A stretch of 64,000 nt of DNA from Rhodospirillaceae bacterium (GTDB lineage Bacteria; Pseudomonadota; Alphaproteobacteria; GCA-2731375): positions 186,001 through 250,000 of the forward strand of contig JABIWH010000057.1 of the NCBI GenBank assembly GCA_018701215.1, written 5' to 3'. Below are positions 16,682 through 24,414 of the stretch, piece after piece. Within the stretch, counting starts at the first letter, position 1; each line of letters begins with the position of its first letter. The position numbers and the translations under genes were made by a program. Below the pieces are notes generated by a model. That model was not told the DNA's origin and ran no database searches. It saw only the letters and a program-made list of their open reading frames with translations.

Positions 16682-17461
16682 ATGAGATTGATGGGAAAAG
16701 CGGCCCTGGTGACAGGGGCCGGCGGTGGTCTTGGCGGCGCCATCGCGAAGCGTTTCGCGGTTGAGGGCGCTTCGGTGCTGTGTGCGGACCGGGATCTTGC
16801 CACGGCTGAAGCCACCGTCGCCGCCATCACCGAAACGGGCGGCACGGCCAGTGCCTTCACGGCGGATGTCGCCGACGCCGGCGATTGCGCGGCCCAGGTG
16901 GCGGAAACCATCCAGCGATATGGCCGCATCGATATCGCGGTCAATAACGCCGGCGTGGCCATGCACCGTCTGGCCTTGGACACCAGCCTGGAGGATTGGG
17001 AGCGGGTCCTGCGCATTAATTTGACGGGTTCGTTCCTGACTGCTCAGGCGGCGGCCCGGCACATGGTGGCCCAGGGCAGTGGCCGGATCATCCAGATCGG
17101 TTCCATTTCGGGCCAGCGCGGCAATATGGGCGGTATCGCCTATGGCGCCTCGAAAGCAGCCGTGATGCATGTCTGCAAGGTCATGGCGGTGGAACTATCC
17201 GGCGCCGGCGTCATGGTCAACGCCATCGCGCCCGGCCCCATCGAAACCGGCATCAGTTCCCATGGTCCGACGCGGAAGCAGGGCTATATCGATCGGATTC
17301 CCACGGGTAACTACGGCACGGTTGAGGCGGTCGCCAACGCGGCGCTGTTTCTGGCCTCGGACGAATGCCAATGGATCACCGGTCATGTCCTAAACGTGGA
17401 TGGCGGCTACGGCGGCGCCGGTCTGGCCTATGATCCGGCGGAAATTTCCGGCGGCGCCTAG
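16682..17461 (+). CDS. SDR-family oxidoreductase
   Basis: A 259-aa classical short-chain dehydrogenase: cofactor motif TGAGGGLG (11-18), NNAG (88-91), catalytic Ser141/Ser143, Tyr154 and Lys158 (YGASK), and the C-terminal WITGHVLNVDGGYGGAG. Asp36 and Arg37 at the end of beta-2 (CADRDL) suggest NAD(H) preference. I start at ATG 16682, preceded by GGGAGAG, because upstream in-frame codons belong to the PaiB-like gene in another frame. It probably forms a two-gene operon with that gene. The substrate cannot be predicted. Confidence 0.9.
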   Translation: MRLMGKAALVTGAGGGLGGAIAKRFAVEGASVLCADRDLATAEATVAAITETGGTASAFTADVADAGDCAAQVAETIQRYGRIDIAVNNAGVAMHRLALDTSLEDWERVLRINLTGSFLTAQAAARHMVAQGSGRIIQIGSISGQRGNMGGIAYGASKAAVMHVCKVMAVELSGAGVMVNAIAPGPIETGISSHGPTRKQGYIDRIPTGNYGTVEAVANAALFLASDECQWITGHVLNVDGGYGGAGLAYDPAEISGGA

Positions 17462-17505
17462 CAGTCTGCTGAAAAAGGCGACTGCGTTACATTTTGGCGC
17501 CCAGG

Positions 17506-18132
17506 CTATTTATTGAGTGCCGTCAACGGTGTGAATGTCTTGGTTGCCGTTATGGACTGTTGCGCCTCGGTCGTTTGGAGCGCCGGGATATAGATTGTTG
17601 CCCCGAGAATAAAGCGATTGTCGCCATCGTTATTTCGTAACGGCATCAGTATGCGCTCGCCCATGCCAGGCCGCTCAATCGTATGCATGTAGACCGGTCC
17701 GATGGAATGACAAATGCCGGGCGTTTCTATGGCCAACATGTACTGCTCGGAAACCAAGGCCCAAGCCGCGTCGCCAATAACATCGCGAAACATCCGCCCT
17801 ATAAGGCCTGACGGATATCTGTTGTTGACATCCTCGCCCGCCAGACGGCAACGGAATTCAGTCGTCCCCGGCACATGTTCCTGTATCCAGATATGCGGCA
17901 GCAGGCGCGGGATATCCATTGGATCAATGTCGGCTTTTCGTGGTGGCGTCGTTGCTTCGACTTTGCCCAGCCAGTAATTGAAAAGCTGCTTCAGCTTATC
18001 GCTCTCTACAATGGGCGAACGATCCAAATGCTCAATAGCCGTTGGAAGACTGCCGCCGGTATGTGTCGGATATTCTGAAATAATCACACCATCAATCTGC
18101 CTGCGGTCCGCGCAATAATGCAGCATTGGCAT
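17506..18132 (-). CDS. PAS-domain protein (PAS_5-like)
   Basis: This 208-aa protein consists mainly of a PAS-like domain of the type found in many alphaproteobacterial stand-alone proteins. Recognisable elements are the N-terminal LKQLFNYWLGK, the PAS core DIPRLLPHIWIQEHVPGTTEFRCRLAGEDVNNRYP in pieces, and GERILMPLRNNDG near the end. No output domain is present. It probably senses or binds a small ligand; in characterised relatives the role is unclear. The start is ATG 18132 with a second ATG two codons later and no strong ribosome-binding site. It is divergent from the FAD oxidoreductase gene. A second PAS protein of similar type lies at 34.8 kb. Confidence 0.7.
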   Translation of the reverse strand: MPMLHYCADRRQIDGVIISEYPTHTGGSLPTAIEHLDRSPIVESDKLKQLFNYWLGKVEATTPPRKADIDPMDIPRLLPHIWIQEHVPGTTEFRCRLAGEDVNNRYPSGLIGRMFRDVIGDAAWALVSEQYMLAIETPGICHSIGPVYMHTIERPGMGERILMPLRNNDGDNRFILGATIYIPALQTTEAQQSITATKTFTPLTALNK

Positions 18133-18318
18133 ATTACTTATTGCATAAGTTAATGGAAATAGTGCGTGCGGGGAAGCCCATATCTCAGCCCATGCAGCCG
18201 ATTGCTTTGCCGAGCAGGGAAGTCCGGCCCTATAATTGCATCCATCGGGTTCATCGAGAGTTGCCAGGCCGGGACACTCTTATGTTCGAATTCGACGACG
18301 GCCGGGAGCAAGGCGGAA

Positions 18319-19536
18319 ATGGCGAATTTTGACCACATCATTGTTGGCGGCGGCATTATTGGTGCTTCGGCGGCCTATCATCTGGCGCGGGAGGGGGCTG
18401 GGTCGGTTCTACTGCTGGAGCGCAACACGCTGGCCAGCGCGGCGTCGAGCCGGGCGGCGGGAATGGTACTGCAGGTCTCGAGGAATACGACCAGAACAGC
18501 GATGGCCCGGCAGACCCGGGAAACCATCGATGTCCTGGTCGATGAATTGGGCGCGGACGTCGGCTTTCACGATGTCGGCAGTCTGCGCCTGGCCGCGTCC
18601 GACAAATGTATCGCGCATCTGGACGCCATGGCGGCCGATGCGGCACGTCATGATATTCCGTTCGAATGGCTGGATCCCCAAGCCGCCGCTGAACTGATCC
18701 CGTGGCTTGACCCTTCGTTGGTTCGCAAGGTCGGCTTCCTGCCGAGCGACGGTTATGTCGATCCGTATATGTTGAGCATGGCCTATGCCCGCGCCGCCGC
18801 CGCACGGGGCGTCGAGATCCGCCAGGGCACCGCCGTCACAGAAGTGCTTACCAGAAATGGCCGCGTGGTCGGGGTCGATACCTCCGCCGGACGGATGGAA
18901 AGCGACAGCGTCATCGACGCCGCGGGTGCCTGGGCAGCCTTGCTCTCGGCCCGCGTCGGTTATCCATTGCCCATGGCGCCGGTACGCAGTCATTACTGGA
19001 TCACCAAGCCGAACCCGACGTATGGCGGCGACCATCCGGTGATCACCATGCCGGACGTCGGCGCTTATGCACGGCCCGATGTCGGCGCCATTCTGCTGGG
19101 CATTCACGAGCCATACTCCGCGACCTTCGATGCCCGCGAACTGCCCGACGACCCCGCTGTTTTTTCGCCCACGGTGGGCGAGGATCATTGGGACCGCCTG
19201 GCCGAAGCCGCTGAAAACATTGCACGGTTCTTTCCTGGCATTGTCGAGGCGCAATTCCCCAACTATGTCGCGGGCCTCTCCACCTATACGCCCGATGGCA
19301 AGATCATTCTTGGCTCGGTGCCGGGTCTGTCAGGCTTCCTGGCGGCGTCCGGCTGCTGCGGCAGCGGCATCGTGCTTTCGGCGGGCATCGGCGGCACCAT
19401 CGCCGATCTGGCGCTGGGCCGGGCGCCAAGCATTGACATCGCCCCCTTCCGCCCGGACCGCTTTGGACCCATAGATCCTTTCAGTGTCGAATTCCGCGAT
19501 CGCTGCGCCGCCTCGCGTGCCAACAAGTCCAAGTGA
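18319..19536 (+). CDS. FAD-dependent oxidoreductase, DAO family
   Basis: This 405-aa protein belongs to the D-amino-acid oxidase/sarcosine oxidase-like family. It starts with the FAD-binding motif IIVGGGIIGASAAYHLA (7-23), has SRAAGMVLQVSRN after the first beta-alpha unit and a C-terminal flavin-contact segment GCCGSGIVLSAGIGGTIADL. Such enzymes oxidise a secondary amine or amino acid; nothing in the sequence fixes the substrate. I start at ATG 18319, directly preceded by AAGGCGG; upstream in-frame codons lack family similarity. The gene is transcribed alone, divergent from the PAS gene and convergent with the SDR gene at 19561. Confidence 0.85.
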   Translation: MANFDHIIVGGGIIGASAAYHLAREGAGSVLLLERNTLASAASSRAAGMVLQVSRNTTRTAMARQTRETIDVLVDELGADVGFHDVGSLRLAASDKCIAHLDAMAADAARHDIPFEWLDPQAAAELIPWLDPSLVRKVGFLPSDGYVDPYMLSMAYARAAAARGVEIRQGTAVTEVLTRNGRVVGVDTSAGRMESDSVIDAAGAWAALLSARVGYPLPMAPVRSHYWITKPNPTYGGDHPVITMPDVGAYARPDVGAILLGIHEPYSATFDARELPDDPAVFSPTVGEDHWDRLAEAAENIARFFPGIVEAQFPNYVAGLSTYTPDGKIILGSVPGLSGFLAASGCCGSGIVLSAGIGGTIADLALGRAPSIDIAPFRPDRFGPIDPFSVEFRDRCAASRANKSK

Positions 19537-19560
19537 ACCGAATTTATCGGTAACAGCGCG

Positions 19561-20325
19561 TTAGCTTGGATAGGTGTTGTAGCTGATCGCCGCCATGTAG
19601 CCGCAATCCACGGGCAGGTTGACGCCGGTGATGGCGGAGGCGGCATCGGAGCATAGAAAGAAACCCGCCTCGGCAACTTCTTCCGGTTTGACCAGACGGC
19701 CCAGGGTCGAGAGGCCTTCCATGCCGACGGGATCGCGGTCGCCGCTGTCGATGCGGGATTGCATCGCGGGCGTCAGGGTAAAGCCGGGTGCGACGGCATT
19801 AATGCGCACGCCTGAAGGTCCGAATTCGCCCGCCAGAACACCTGTCAAGGAACCGATCGCCGCCTTGGTAGGCGTATATGCCGGTAAGGGCAGGGGGGTG
19901 AAGCTGTTGATGGAGGCGATGTTCAAAATTGCGCCGCCACCGCGCTTAGGGCCCCTCTTGGCCATGCGCGGGGCACAGGCCCGGCACATCAGATAGCTGC
20001 CGCGATAGTTCACGGCCCAGATGCGGTCGTGCTCTTCCAGGGGAAAACTTTCGGTCTGGGCGGCGTTCTGTAGCAGGCCGGCGGAGTTGATCAGAACATC
20101 AATAGCGCCGATCTCATCTTCGATGGCCGCGACGTTTGCTTCGACCGAGCTTTCGTCGGCCACGTCCAGATGGCGATAGCTGCCGCCAAGTTCCTTGGCC
20201 ATGGCCTGGCCCGCCGCATCGTTCAGATCGGCCAGGATGACCCGGTCGCCGGCCGGGGCAAACCTTCGTGCCAGGGCCAGGCCGATGCCGCTGGCGCCAC
20301 CCGTGACCAGGACGTTACGGCTCAT
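19561..20325 (-). CDS. SDR-family oxidoreductase
   Basis: A 254-aa classical SDR: TGGASGIG (8-15), Asp33 after beta-2 (ILADLND, NAD preference), NSAG, catalytic Ser138, Tyr150 and Lys154 (YTPTK), and AITGVNLPVDCGYMA at the end. Its start overlaps the stop of the CoA-ester lyase gene by four bases (ATGA at 20322-20325), and that gene overlaps the VOC gene in the same way, so the three are translationally coupled. The product is probably a hydroxyacyl or hydroxyacid dehydrogenase working on the same substrate as the lyase; this is inference from context. Confidence 0.9.
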   Translation of the reverse strand: MSRNVLVTGGASGIGLALARRFAPAGDRVILADLNDAAGQAMAKELGGSYRHLDVADESSVEANVAAIEDEIGAIDVLINSAGLLQNAAQTESFPLEEHDRIWAVNYRGSYLMCRACAPRMAKRGPKRGGGAILNIASINSFTPLPLPAYTPTKAAIGSLTGVLAGEFGPSGVRINAVAPGFTLTPAMQSRIDSGDRDPVGMEGLSTLGRLVKPEEVAEAGFFLCSDAASAITGVNLPVDCGYMAAISYNTYPS

Positions 20326-21203
20326 GCCCGATCGCCTTGTCGCCGGGCGCTGATGGCTTCGGACAGGGCGAGCAGGCGGCGGGCGGCGGCCACATGCAGG
20401 TTTTCGACCAGTTGGCCGTTCACGACAACCACGCCCTTGCCCTCCGACTGGGCTTGCTCGAATGCGGTGACAATGATATCCGCTTCGGCAATATCGTCGT
20501 CAGAGGGCGCGAAGACGCGATTGGCCGCATCCAACTGCCGGGGATGGATCAGGGTCTTGCCGTCGAAACCGAACTGTCGGCCCTGATGGCAGGCGGCCTC
20601 GAAACCGTCGTCATTCTTCAGGTCCAGATAAACCCCGTCCAGGGCGGTCAGGCCATAGGCGCGGGCGGCCAGCAGACAGATGGACAGGGAGGTGGCGAAA
20701 GGCTCCCGGTGCGGTGTGTGCAGGGCGTTTAGATCTGTCGCCAGATCGGACGTGCCCATGATCAGACAGCGCGTCTTGGGCGAGGCGGCGGCGATTTCCT
20801 CCGCATGCAGGATCGCCAGGGGCGTTTCAATCATACACCACAGATCCATATGCTCGGGCAGGGCGGCGGCAACGGCGCGGACCTGGCCCGCGCCCTCGGC
20901 CTTGGGCAAGACCAGCGCGGCGGCTTTCGAGGCGGCGACGGCTTCCAGGTCATCGGCGTGCCATTGGCTGCCGCTGCCGTTGATGCGGATCGCCACTTCG
21001 CGAGGTTCGTAGCCGCCGTTGTTGACCGCATCGACCACTTGTTGCCGGGCCATGGCCTTGGCGTCCGGGGCGACGGCGTCTTCCAGATCCAGGATCAAGG
21101 CGTCGGCGGCCAGGCTCTTGGCCTTTTCCAGGGCGCGGAGGTTGGAGCCGGGCATGTAAAGGACGCTACGTCGCGGTTGAATTGGCTGAATATCGTCGGT
21201 CAT
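20322..21203 (-). CDS. CoA-ester lyase, CitE/malyl-CoA lyase-like (HpcH/HpaI family)
   Basis: This 293-aa TIM-barrel protein is of the CitE-like branch that cleaves or forms 3-hydroxyacyl-CoA esters such as malyl-CoA, methylmalyl-CoA or citramalyl-CoA using Mg. Visible elements are RRSVLYMPGSNLRALEKA (CoA-binding Arg), LDLEDAVAPDAK (metal-ligand Glu and Asp), RINGSGSQWHADDLEA, WCMIETPLAI (second metal Glu), GTSDLATDLNA and FDGKTLIHPRQ. It is translationally coupled on both sides, to the VOC protein upstream and the SDR downstream. No citrate lyase alpha or gamma gene is nearby, so it is a free-standing lyase. The exact substrate is open. Confidence 0.9.
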   Translation of the reverse strand: MTDDIQPIQPRRSVLYMPGSNLRALEKAKSLAADALILDLEDAVAPDAKAMARQQVVDAVNNGGYEPREVAIRINGSGSQWHADDLEAVAASKAAALVLPKAEGAGQVRAVAAALPEHMDLWCMIETPLAILHAEEIAAASPKTRCLIMGTSDLATDLNALHTPHREPFATSLSICLLAARAYGLTALDGVYLDLKNDDGFEAACHQGRQFGFDGKTLIHPRQLDAANRVFAPSDDDIAEADIIVTAFEQAQSEGKGVVVVNGQLVENLHVAAARRLLALSEAISARRQGDRA

Positions 21204-22087
21204 GCCCCCATTTCCTCTCTGTTCCCCATGCCGGCGGTGGGGTGAATGATTTCAGGGCGCCCGGACCAGTTCCAGGCAAAAGTGGTGCGCGAAACACCCA
21301 GCAACAGACCGTTAGTGGCGGATGGATGCACCCACAGGCCATGCTGTTCGGCTTCCTGAGTGTCGCCGCGCGGGGTCCAACGAGCACGGTTGGCATCCAG
21401 GCTATCGAGAAAGGCGCCGATATCGTGGGTCTCGCAATAGCACATATACAGGCTATCACCGCGCTTGGCGGCCCAACGCCCCATGGCCGAGGTGTCATTG
21501 GTAACCTGCGAGATTTCGATCCGGTCCAGACGCTCCGGCGGGTTAAACAGCGTCAACGTGCCCTTGTAGCCAAAGCGTTCACTGCCGATGGCGGAAAACC
21601 GCGTGGCGTCCAAATTGAACAGACCCGCGAAATGTGCCGCCGCCCCGCTCCAGTCGCTGATCAGGGTATTCGTCACCTCGTAGAGGAAATTGACCAGACC
21701 CACGCGCGGCCGCATCAACGAGGGCGAGATCACGAACGGCATGCCAAAATGGTCGGCTGCGTTGAGATAGAATTGTTCACCGTCCCAAATGGGCTCCACG
21801 CCCAGGCCCGCCATATGCGCCACCAGCCCGGCCATGTCCGAGGTCGACAGCCCGGCGGTCATCAGGCCTTCGCCCCGCTCGGCCAGGAAATCGGCGCAGC
21901 GCCCGGCGCCATCGGGCTGGCACAACTCGACCTCGCTTTCGCCAAATGACATGATGGTGCGTTTGGCGGACAGATAGGCGCTGTCGTCTTCCCGCGCCAC
22001 TTCGGCGCCAAACAGGGCCTGCCAGTTCGCCGCCGCCGACTTGCGGTCGGCCACGGTCAATTGTATGCGGTCTACTTTATCCAACAT
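21200..22087 (-). CDS. VOC/glyoxalase-fold protein
   Basis: This 295-aa protein has two vicinal-oxygen-chelate modules (about 1-115 and 135-260): the first opens with VDRIQLTVADRKSAAANWQALFG and the second with GLVNFLYEVTNT. The usual first metal-ligand His (DHxxLxV) is Arg here (DRIQLTV), and HFGMPFVISPS follows the first module, so metal binding and chemistry are uncertain. It could be a CoA-thioester epimerase-like or dioxygenase-like enzyme, or a non-catalytic member. Its 3' end overlaps the CoA-lyase start by four bases and the Nudix gene ends 21 bp upstream of its start. The function is inferred only from operon context. Confidence 0.72.
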   Translation of the reverse strand: MLDKVDRIQLTVADRKSAAANWQALFGAEVAREDDSAYLSAKRTIMSFGESEVELCQPDGAGRCADFLAERGEGLMTAGLSTSDMAGLVAHMAGLGVEPIWDGEQFYLNAADHFGMPFVISPSLMRPRVGLVNFLYEVTNTLISDWSGAAAHFAGLFNLDATRFSAIGSERFGYKGTLTLFNPPERLDRIEISQVTNDTSAMGRWAAKRGDSLYMCYCETHDIGAFLDSLDANRARWTPRGDTQEAEQHGLWVHPSATNGLLLGVSRTTFAWNWSGRPEIIHPTAGMGNREEMGA

Positions 22088-22108
22088 AATACGCTCTCCA
22101 GATACACA

Positions 22109-22753
22109 TTAACGCCAGGCGAAGACGGGTTGCTCCAGGTGGTCGACCCGAATGTTGTTGCGGCCCCGCATGACAACTTCGCAGAATTGATGAATGACCG
22201 CCGCCGTGGGGGCATGCACCCGGTCATCACCGAACAGAACGCGCAGCATGGGCCGCTCGCTTTCGGGAATGGTGATGAATTCCGGCGAATCCGGACGGAT
22301 CAGGTCCGCCAGCGGTATCGGCATGATTTTGGCGACTTCGTCGGGGTTTGGCGACATCTCCGCGCCCGCGCCGGCCCAAATCACCACTGGTGTAATGAAA
22401 TAGCCCGAGCGGGTGGGATAGTCGTCCAACAGGCCCAGCACCGCGTCTTCGCCCAGGTGCAGATTGATCTCCTCCGACAATTCCCGCAGGCCGGCCTGGG
22501 TGGCGCTCTCGCCCTCGTCAACGCGGCCGCCCGGCAGGGCCTTTTGCCCGGCATGGGATGATAGTCTGGGGGTGCGCCGGGTCAGAACAAAGGCGGTCTG
22601 TCCGGTACCGTCGTCGATCAAGGTCATGGTCACGGCGGCATGTTTCAGGCCCTCGCCGGCATCGCCACCTTCACGACTGGGCGCCTGCCGTTGAAAATTC
22701 GCCAGGCGCTCTGCAAAAAGCCCGCGCATCTCGTCCGTGTAGGGGAAATCCAT
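22109..22753 (-). CDS. Nudix hydrolase, CoA diphosphatase type
   Basis: This 214-aa Nudix protein carries both the CoA-pyrophosphatase signature (FVLTRRTPRLSSHAGQKALP) and the Nudix box GRVDEGE-(7)-RELSEE. Family members cleave CoA or acyl-CoA to phosphopantetheine and 3',5'-ADP. The glycine near the end of the Nudix box is Asn (EEINL). I start at ATG 22753, with AGGA ten bases upstream on that strand; a TTG six codons earlier is possible. The gene is first in a minus-strand run with the VOC, CoA-lyase and SDR genes, so it may recycle CoA esters of that pathway. Confidence 0.88.
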   Translation of the reverse strand: MDFPYTDEMRGLFAERLANFQRQAPSREGGDAGEGLKHAAVTMTLIDDGTGQTAFVLTRRTPRLSSHAGQKALPGGRVDEGESATQAGLRELSEEINLHLGEDAVLGLLDDYPTRSGYFITPVVIWAGAGAEMSPNPDEVAKIMPIPLADLIRPDSPEFITIPESERPMLRVLFGDDRVHAPTAAVIHQFCEVVMRGRNNIRVDHLEQPVFAWR

Positions 22754-22877
22754 TGCCGCAATTGTCCTCAAAACAAAAATATCTTACATCTCGACACCAT
22801 AGACCCATGCGGCGGGCAATCCAACGGGGCTTTCGGCGCGGACATATATAAAGATATGAGTATGTTTAAAATAATAG

Positions 22878-22907
22878 TTGACGCGGCATTCTGACGCAGC
22901 CTATTAT
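22878..22907 (+). promoter_or_regulatory. Promoter of metY
   Basis: TTGACG (22878-22883) and TATTAT (22902-22907) are separated by 18 bases. The predicted transcription start, about seven bases downstream, coincides with the first base of the SAM-II-like aptamer. Confidence 0.72.
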
Positions 22908-22913
22908 CCTTTT

Positions 22914-22965
22914 CGCGCCGATTTGAGCCAGCTTGCGGGCGCAGTAAAAATACAGCTAAACCGGT
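22914..22965 (+). ncRNA. SAM-II riboswitch aptamer
   Basis: The segment contains, in order and spacing, the hallmarks of the alphaproteobacterial SAM-II aptamer: CGCGCCGATTTGAG at the 5' side, GCTTGCGGGCGC as the pairing partner (GCGCC with GGCGC), an A-rich TAAAAAT, and the GCTAAA that forms the H-type pseudoknot. SAM-II controls methionine and sulfur-assimilation genes such as metA, metX and metY/metZ by binding S-adenosylmethionine. A strong terminator follows immediately and then an O-acetylhomoserine sulfhydrylase gene, which fits transcriptional attenuation. A covariance search against the SAM-II model would settle it. Confidence 0.87.
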
Positions 22966-22972
22966 CGGTACC

Positions 22973-23004
22973 AACCGCCCAGCCAACGCTGTGGCGGTTT
23001 TTTT
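22973..23004 (+). terminator. Riboswitch-controlled attenuator of metY
   Basis: AACCGCC-CAGC (22973-22983) pairs with GCTG and GGCGGTT (22988-22999) with one bulged T and a 4-base loop; a run of T follows. It lies between the SAM-II aptamer and the metY start and overlaps a GGT-containing segment (22963-22970) that could pair alternatively. Confidence 0.8.
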
Positions 23005-23045
23005 GTTTGGAACCGGGCTGGCATGGACAGTGATAGGAGACGACA

Positions 23046-24359
23046 ATGACTGAAAGTAAAAACCCGGAAACCCTGGCCCTGCACGCGGGCTATCGGGCAG
23101 ACCCCACCACGGGCGCCGTCGCGGTGCCGATCTATCAAACCACGTCGTATCAATTCGATAGCGCCGAGCATGCCGCCAACCTGTTTGGCCTCAAGGAACT
23201 GGGCAATATCTATACCCGCATCATGAACCCGACCAACGATGTGCTGGAACAGCGCATCGCGGCCCTGGAAGGCGGCGTCGCGGCCCTGGCCGTGAGCTCG
23301 GGGCAGGCGGCCTCCGCCTTGTCGATCCAGAATATCGCCCAGGTGGGCGACAACGTGGTCAGCTCCACCGATCTGTACGGTGGTACCTGGAACCTGTTTG
23401 CCAATACCTTGAAGCAGCAGGGTATCGAGGTGCGCTTTGTCGATCCTGCGGATCCGGAGAATTTCCGCCGGGCCACGGATGACAAAACCCGCGCCTACTA
23501 TGCCGAGACCCTGCCGAACCCGAAGCTGCATGTCTTTCCCATTCAAGAGGTCTCTGACATCGGGCGCGAGCTAGGCATTCCGCTGATCATGGACAATACG
23601 GCAGCTCCCATCATTTGCCGGCCCTTTGATCACGGCGCCGCGGTTATCGTCTATTCGACGACCAAGTATATCGGCGGACACGGCACCTCGATTGGCGGTT
23701 TGATCGTGGACAGCGGTAGCTTCGATTGGGAGGCGCACCCCGCACGCCAGCCACTATTGAATCAACCCGATGCCAGCTATCACGGCGCGGTCTGGGTTGA
23801 GGCGGTCAAGCCCCTGGGGCCTATCGCCTATGTCCTGAAAGCACGGGTTACCCTGTTGCGCGACCTTGGCCCGGCGGTCTCGCCCTTCAATGCCTTTCAG
23901 ACAATTCAAGGCCTGGAAACATTGCCCCTTCGCATACGGGAACATTGCCGCAATGCTGATGCGGTAACCGAGTATCTGAACCGTCATGACGAGGTGGCGA
24001 AGGTGATCCATCCCAGCCTGCAGGGCGGCGAGGAGAGGCGGCGGGCCGATGCCTATCTAAAGGGCGGCTATGGCGGTCTGGTGGGCGTCGAGTTAAAGGG
24101 CGGCCTGGAGGCCGGGCGCGCCTTCATCGATGCCTTGGAGCTGTTCTATCACGTGGCCAATATTGGCGATGCGCGTAGTCTGGCGATCCATCCGGCGACG
24201 ACGACCCATTCGCAATTGACCCTGGAGGAGCAGTTGGCCACCGGCGTCAATGAAGGCTATGTGCGGCTTTCGGTGGGCATTGAGCATATCGACGATATCA
24301 TCGCCGATCTGGCACAAGCCCTGGACAAGGCCGCCGCGGCGGTCAAGGCGGCTGCCTGA
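23046..24359 (+). CDS. metY: O-acetylhomoserine sulfhydrylase / aminocarboxypropyltransferase
   Basis: This 437-aa PLP enzyme of the Cys/Met metabolism family makes homocysteine from O-acetylhomoserine and sulfide. The N terminus ETLALHAGYRADPTTGAVAVPIYQT is typical of MetY; the PLP lysine is Lys207 in VYSTTKYIGGHGTSIGG, and DNTAAPI, SSGQAASAL and the C-terminal HPATTTHSQL and VRLSVGIEHIDDI are conserved. Its length (over 420 aa) and the insert after residue 225 fit OAH sulfhydrylase better than cystathionine gamma-synthase. GATAGGAGACGACA precedes ATG 23046. The SAM-II aptamer and attenuator upstream indicate repression by S-adenosylmethionine. Confidence 0.94.
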   Translation: MTESKNPETLALHAGYRADPTTGAVAVPIYQTTSYQFDSAEHAANLFGLKELGNIYTRIMNPTNDVLEQRIAALEGGVAALAVSSGQAASALSIQNIAQVGDNVVSSTDLYGGTWNLFANTLKQQGIEVRFVDPADPENFRRATDDKTRAYYAETLPNPKLHVFPIQEVSDIGRELGIPLIMDNTAAPIICRPFDHGAAVIVYSTTKYIGGHGTSIGGLIVDSGSFDWEAHPARQPLLNQPDASYHGAVWVEAVKPLGPIAYVLKARVTLLRDLGPAVSPFNAFQTIQGLETLPLRIREHCRNADAVTEYLNRHDEVAKVIHPSLQGGEERRRADAYLKGGYGGLVGVELKGGLEAGRAFIDALELFYHVANIGDARSLAIHPATTTHSQLTLEEQLATGVNEGYVRLSVGIEHIDDIIADLAQALDKAAAAVKAAA

Positions 24360-24377
24360 TCATAGCTGCACGGGAAG

Positions 24378-24413
24378 CGGCGGCGCGGGCCTGGATGGGC
24401 GGCGCCGCCGTTT
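24378..24413 (+). terminator. Terminator-like hairpin after metY
   Basis: CGGCGGCGC at 24378-24386 pairs with GCGCCGCCG at 24402-24410 (9-bp GC stem), followed by only three T. It sits between the convergent metY and MFS genes. Confidence 0.5.
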
Positions 24414-24414
24414 G

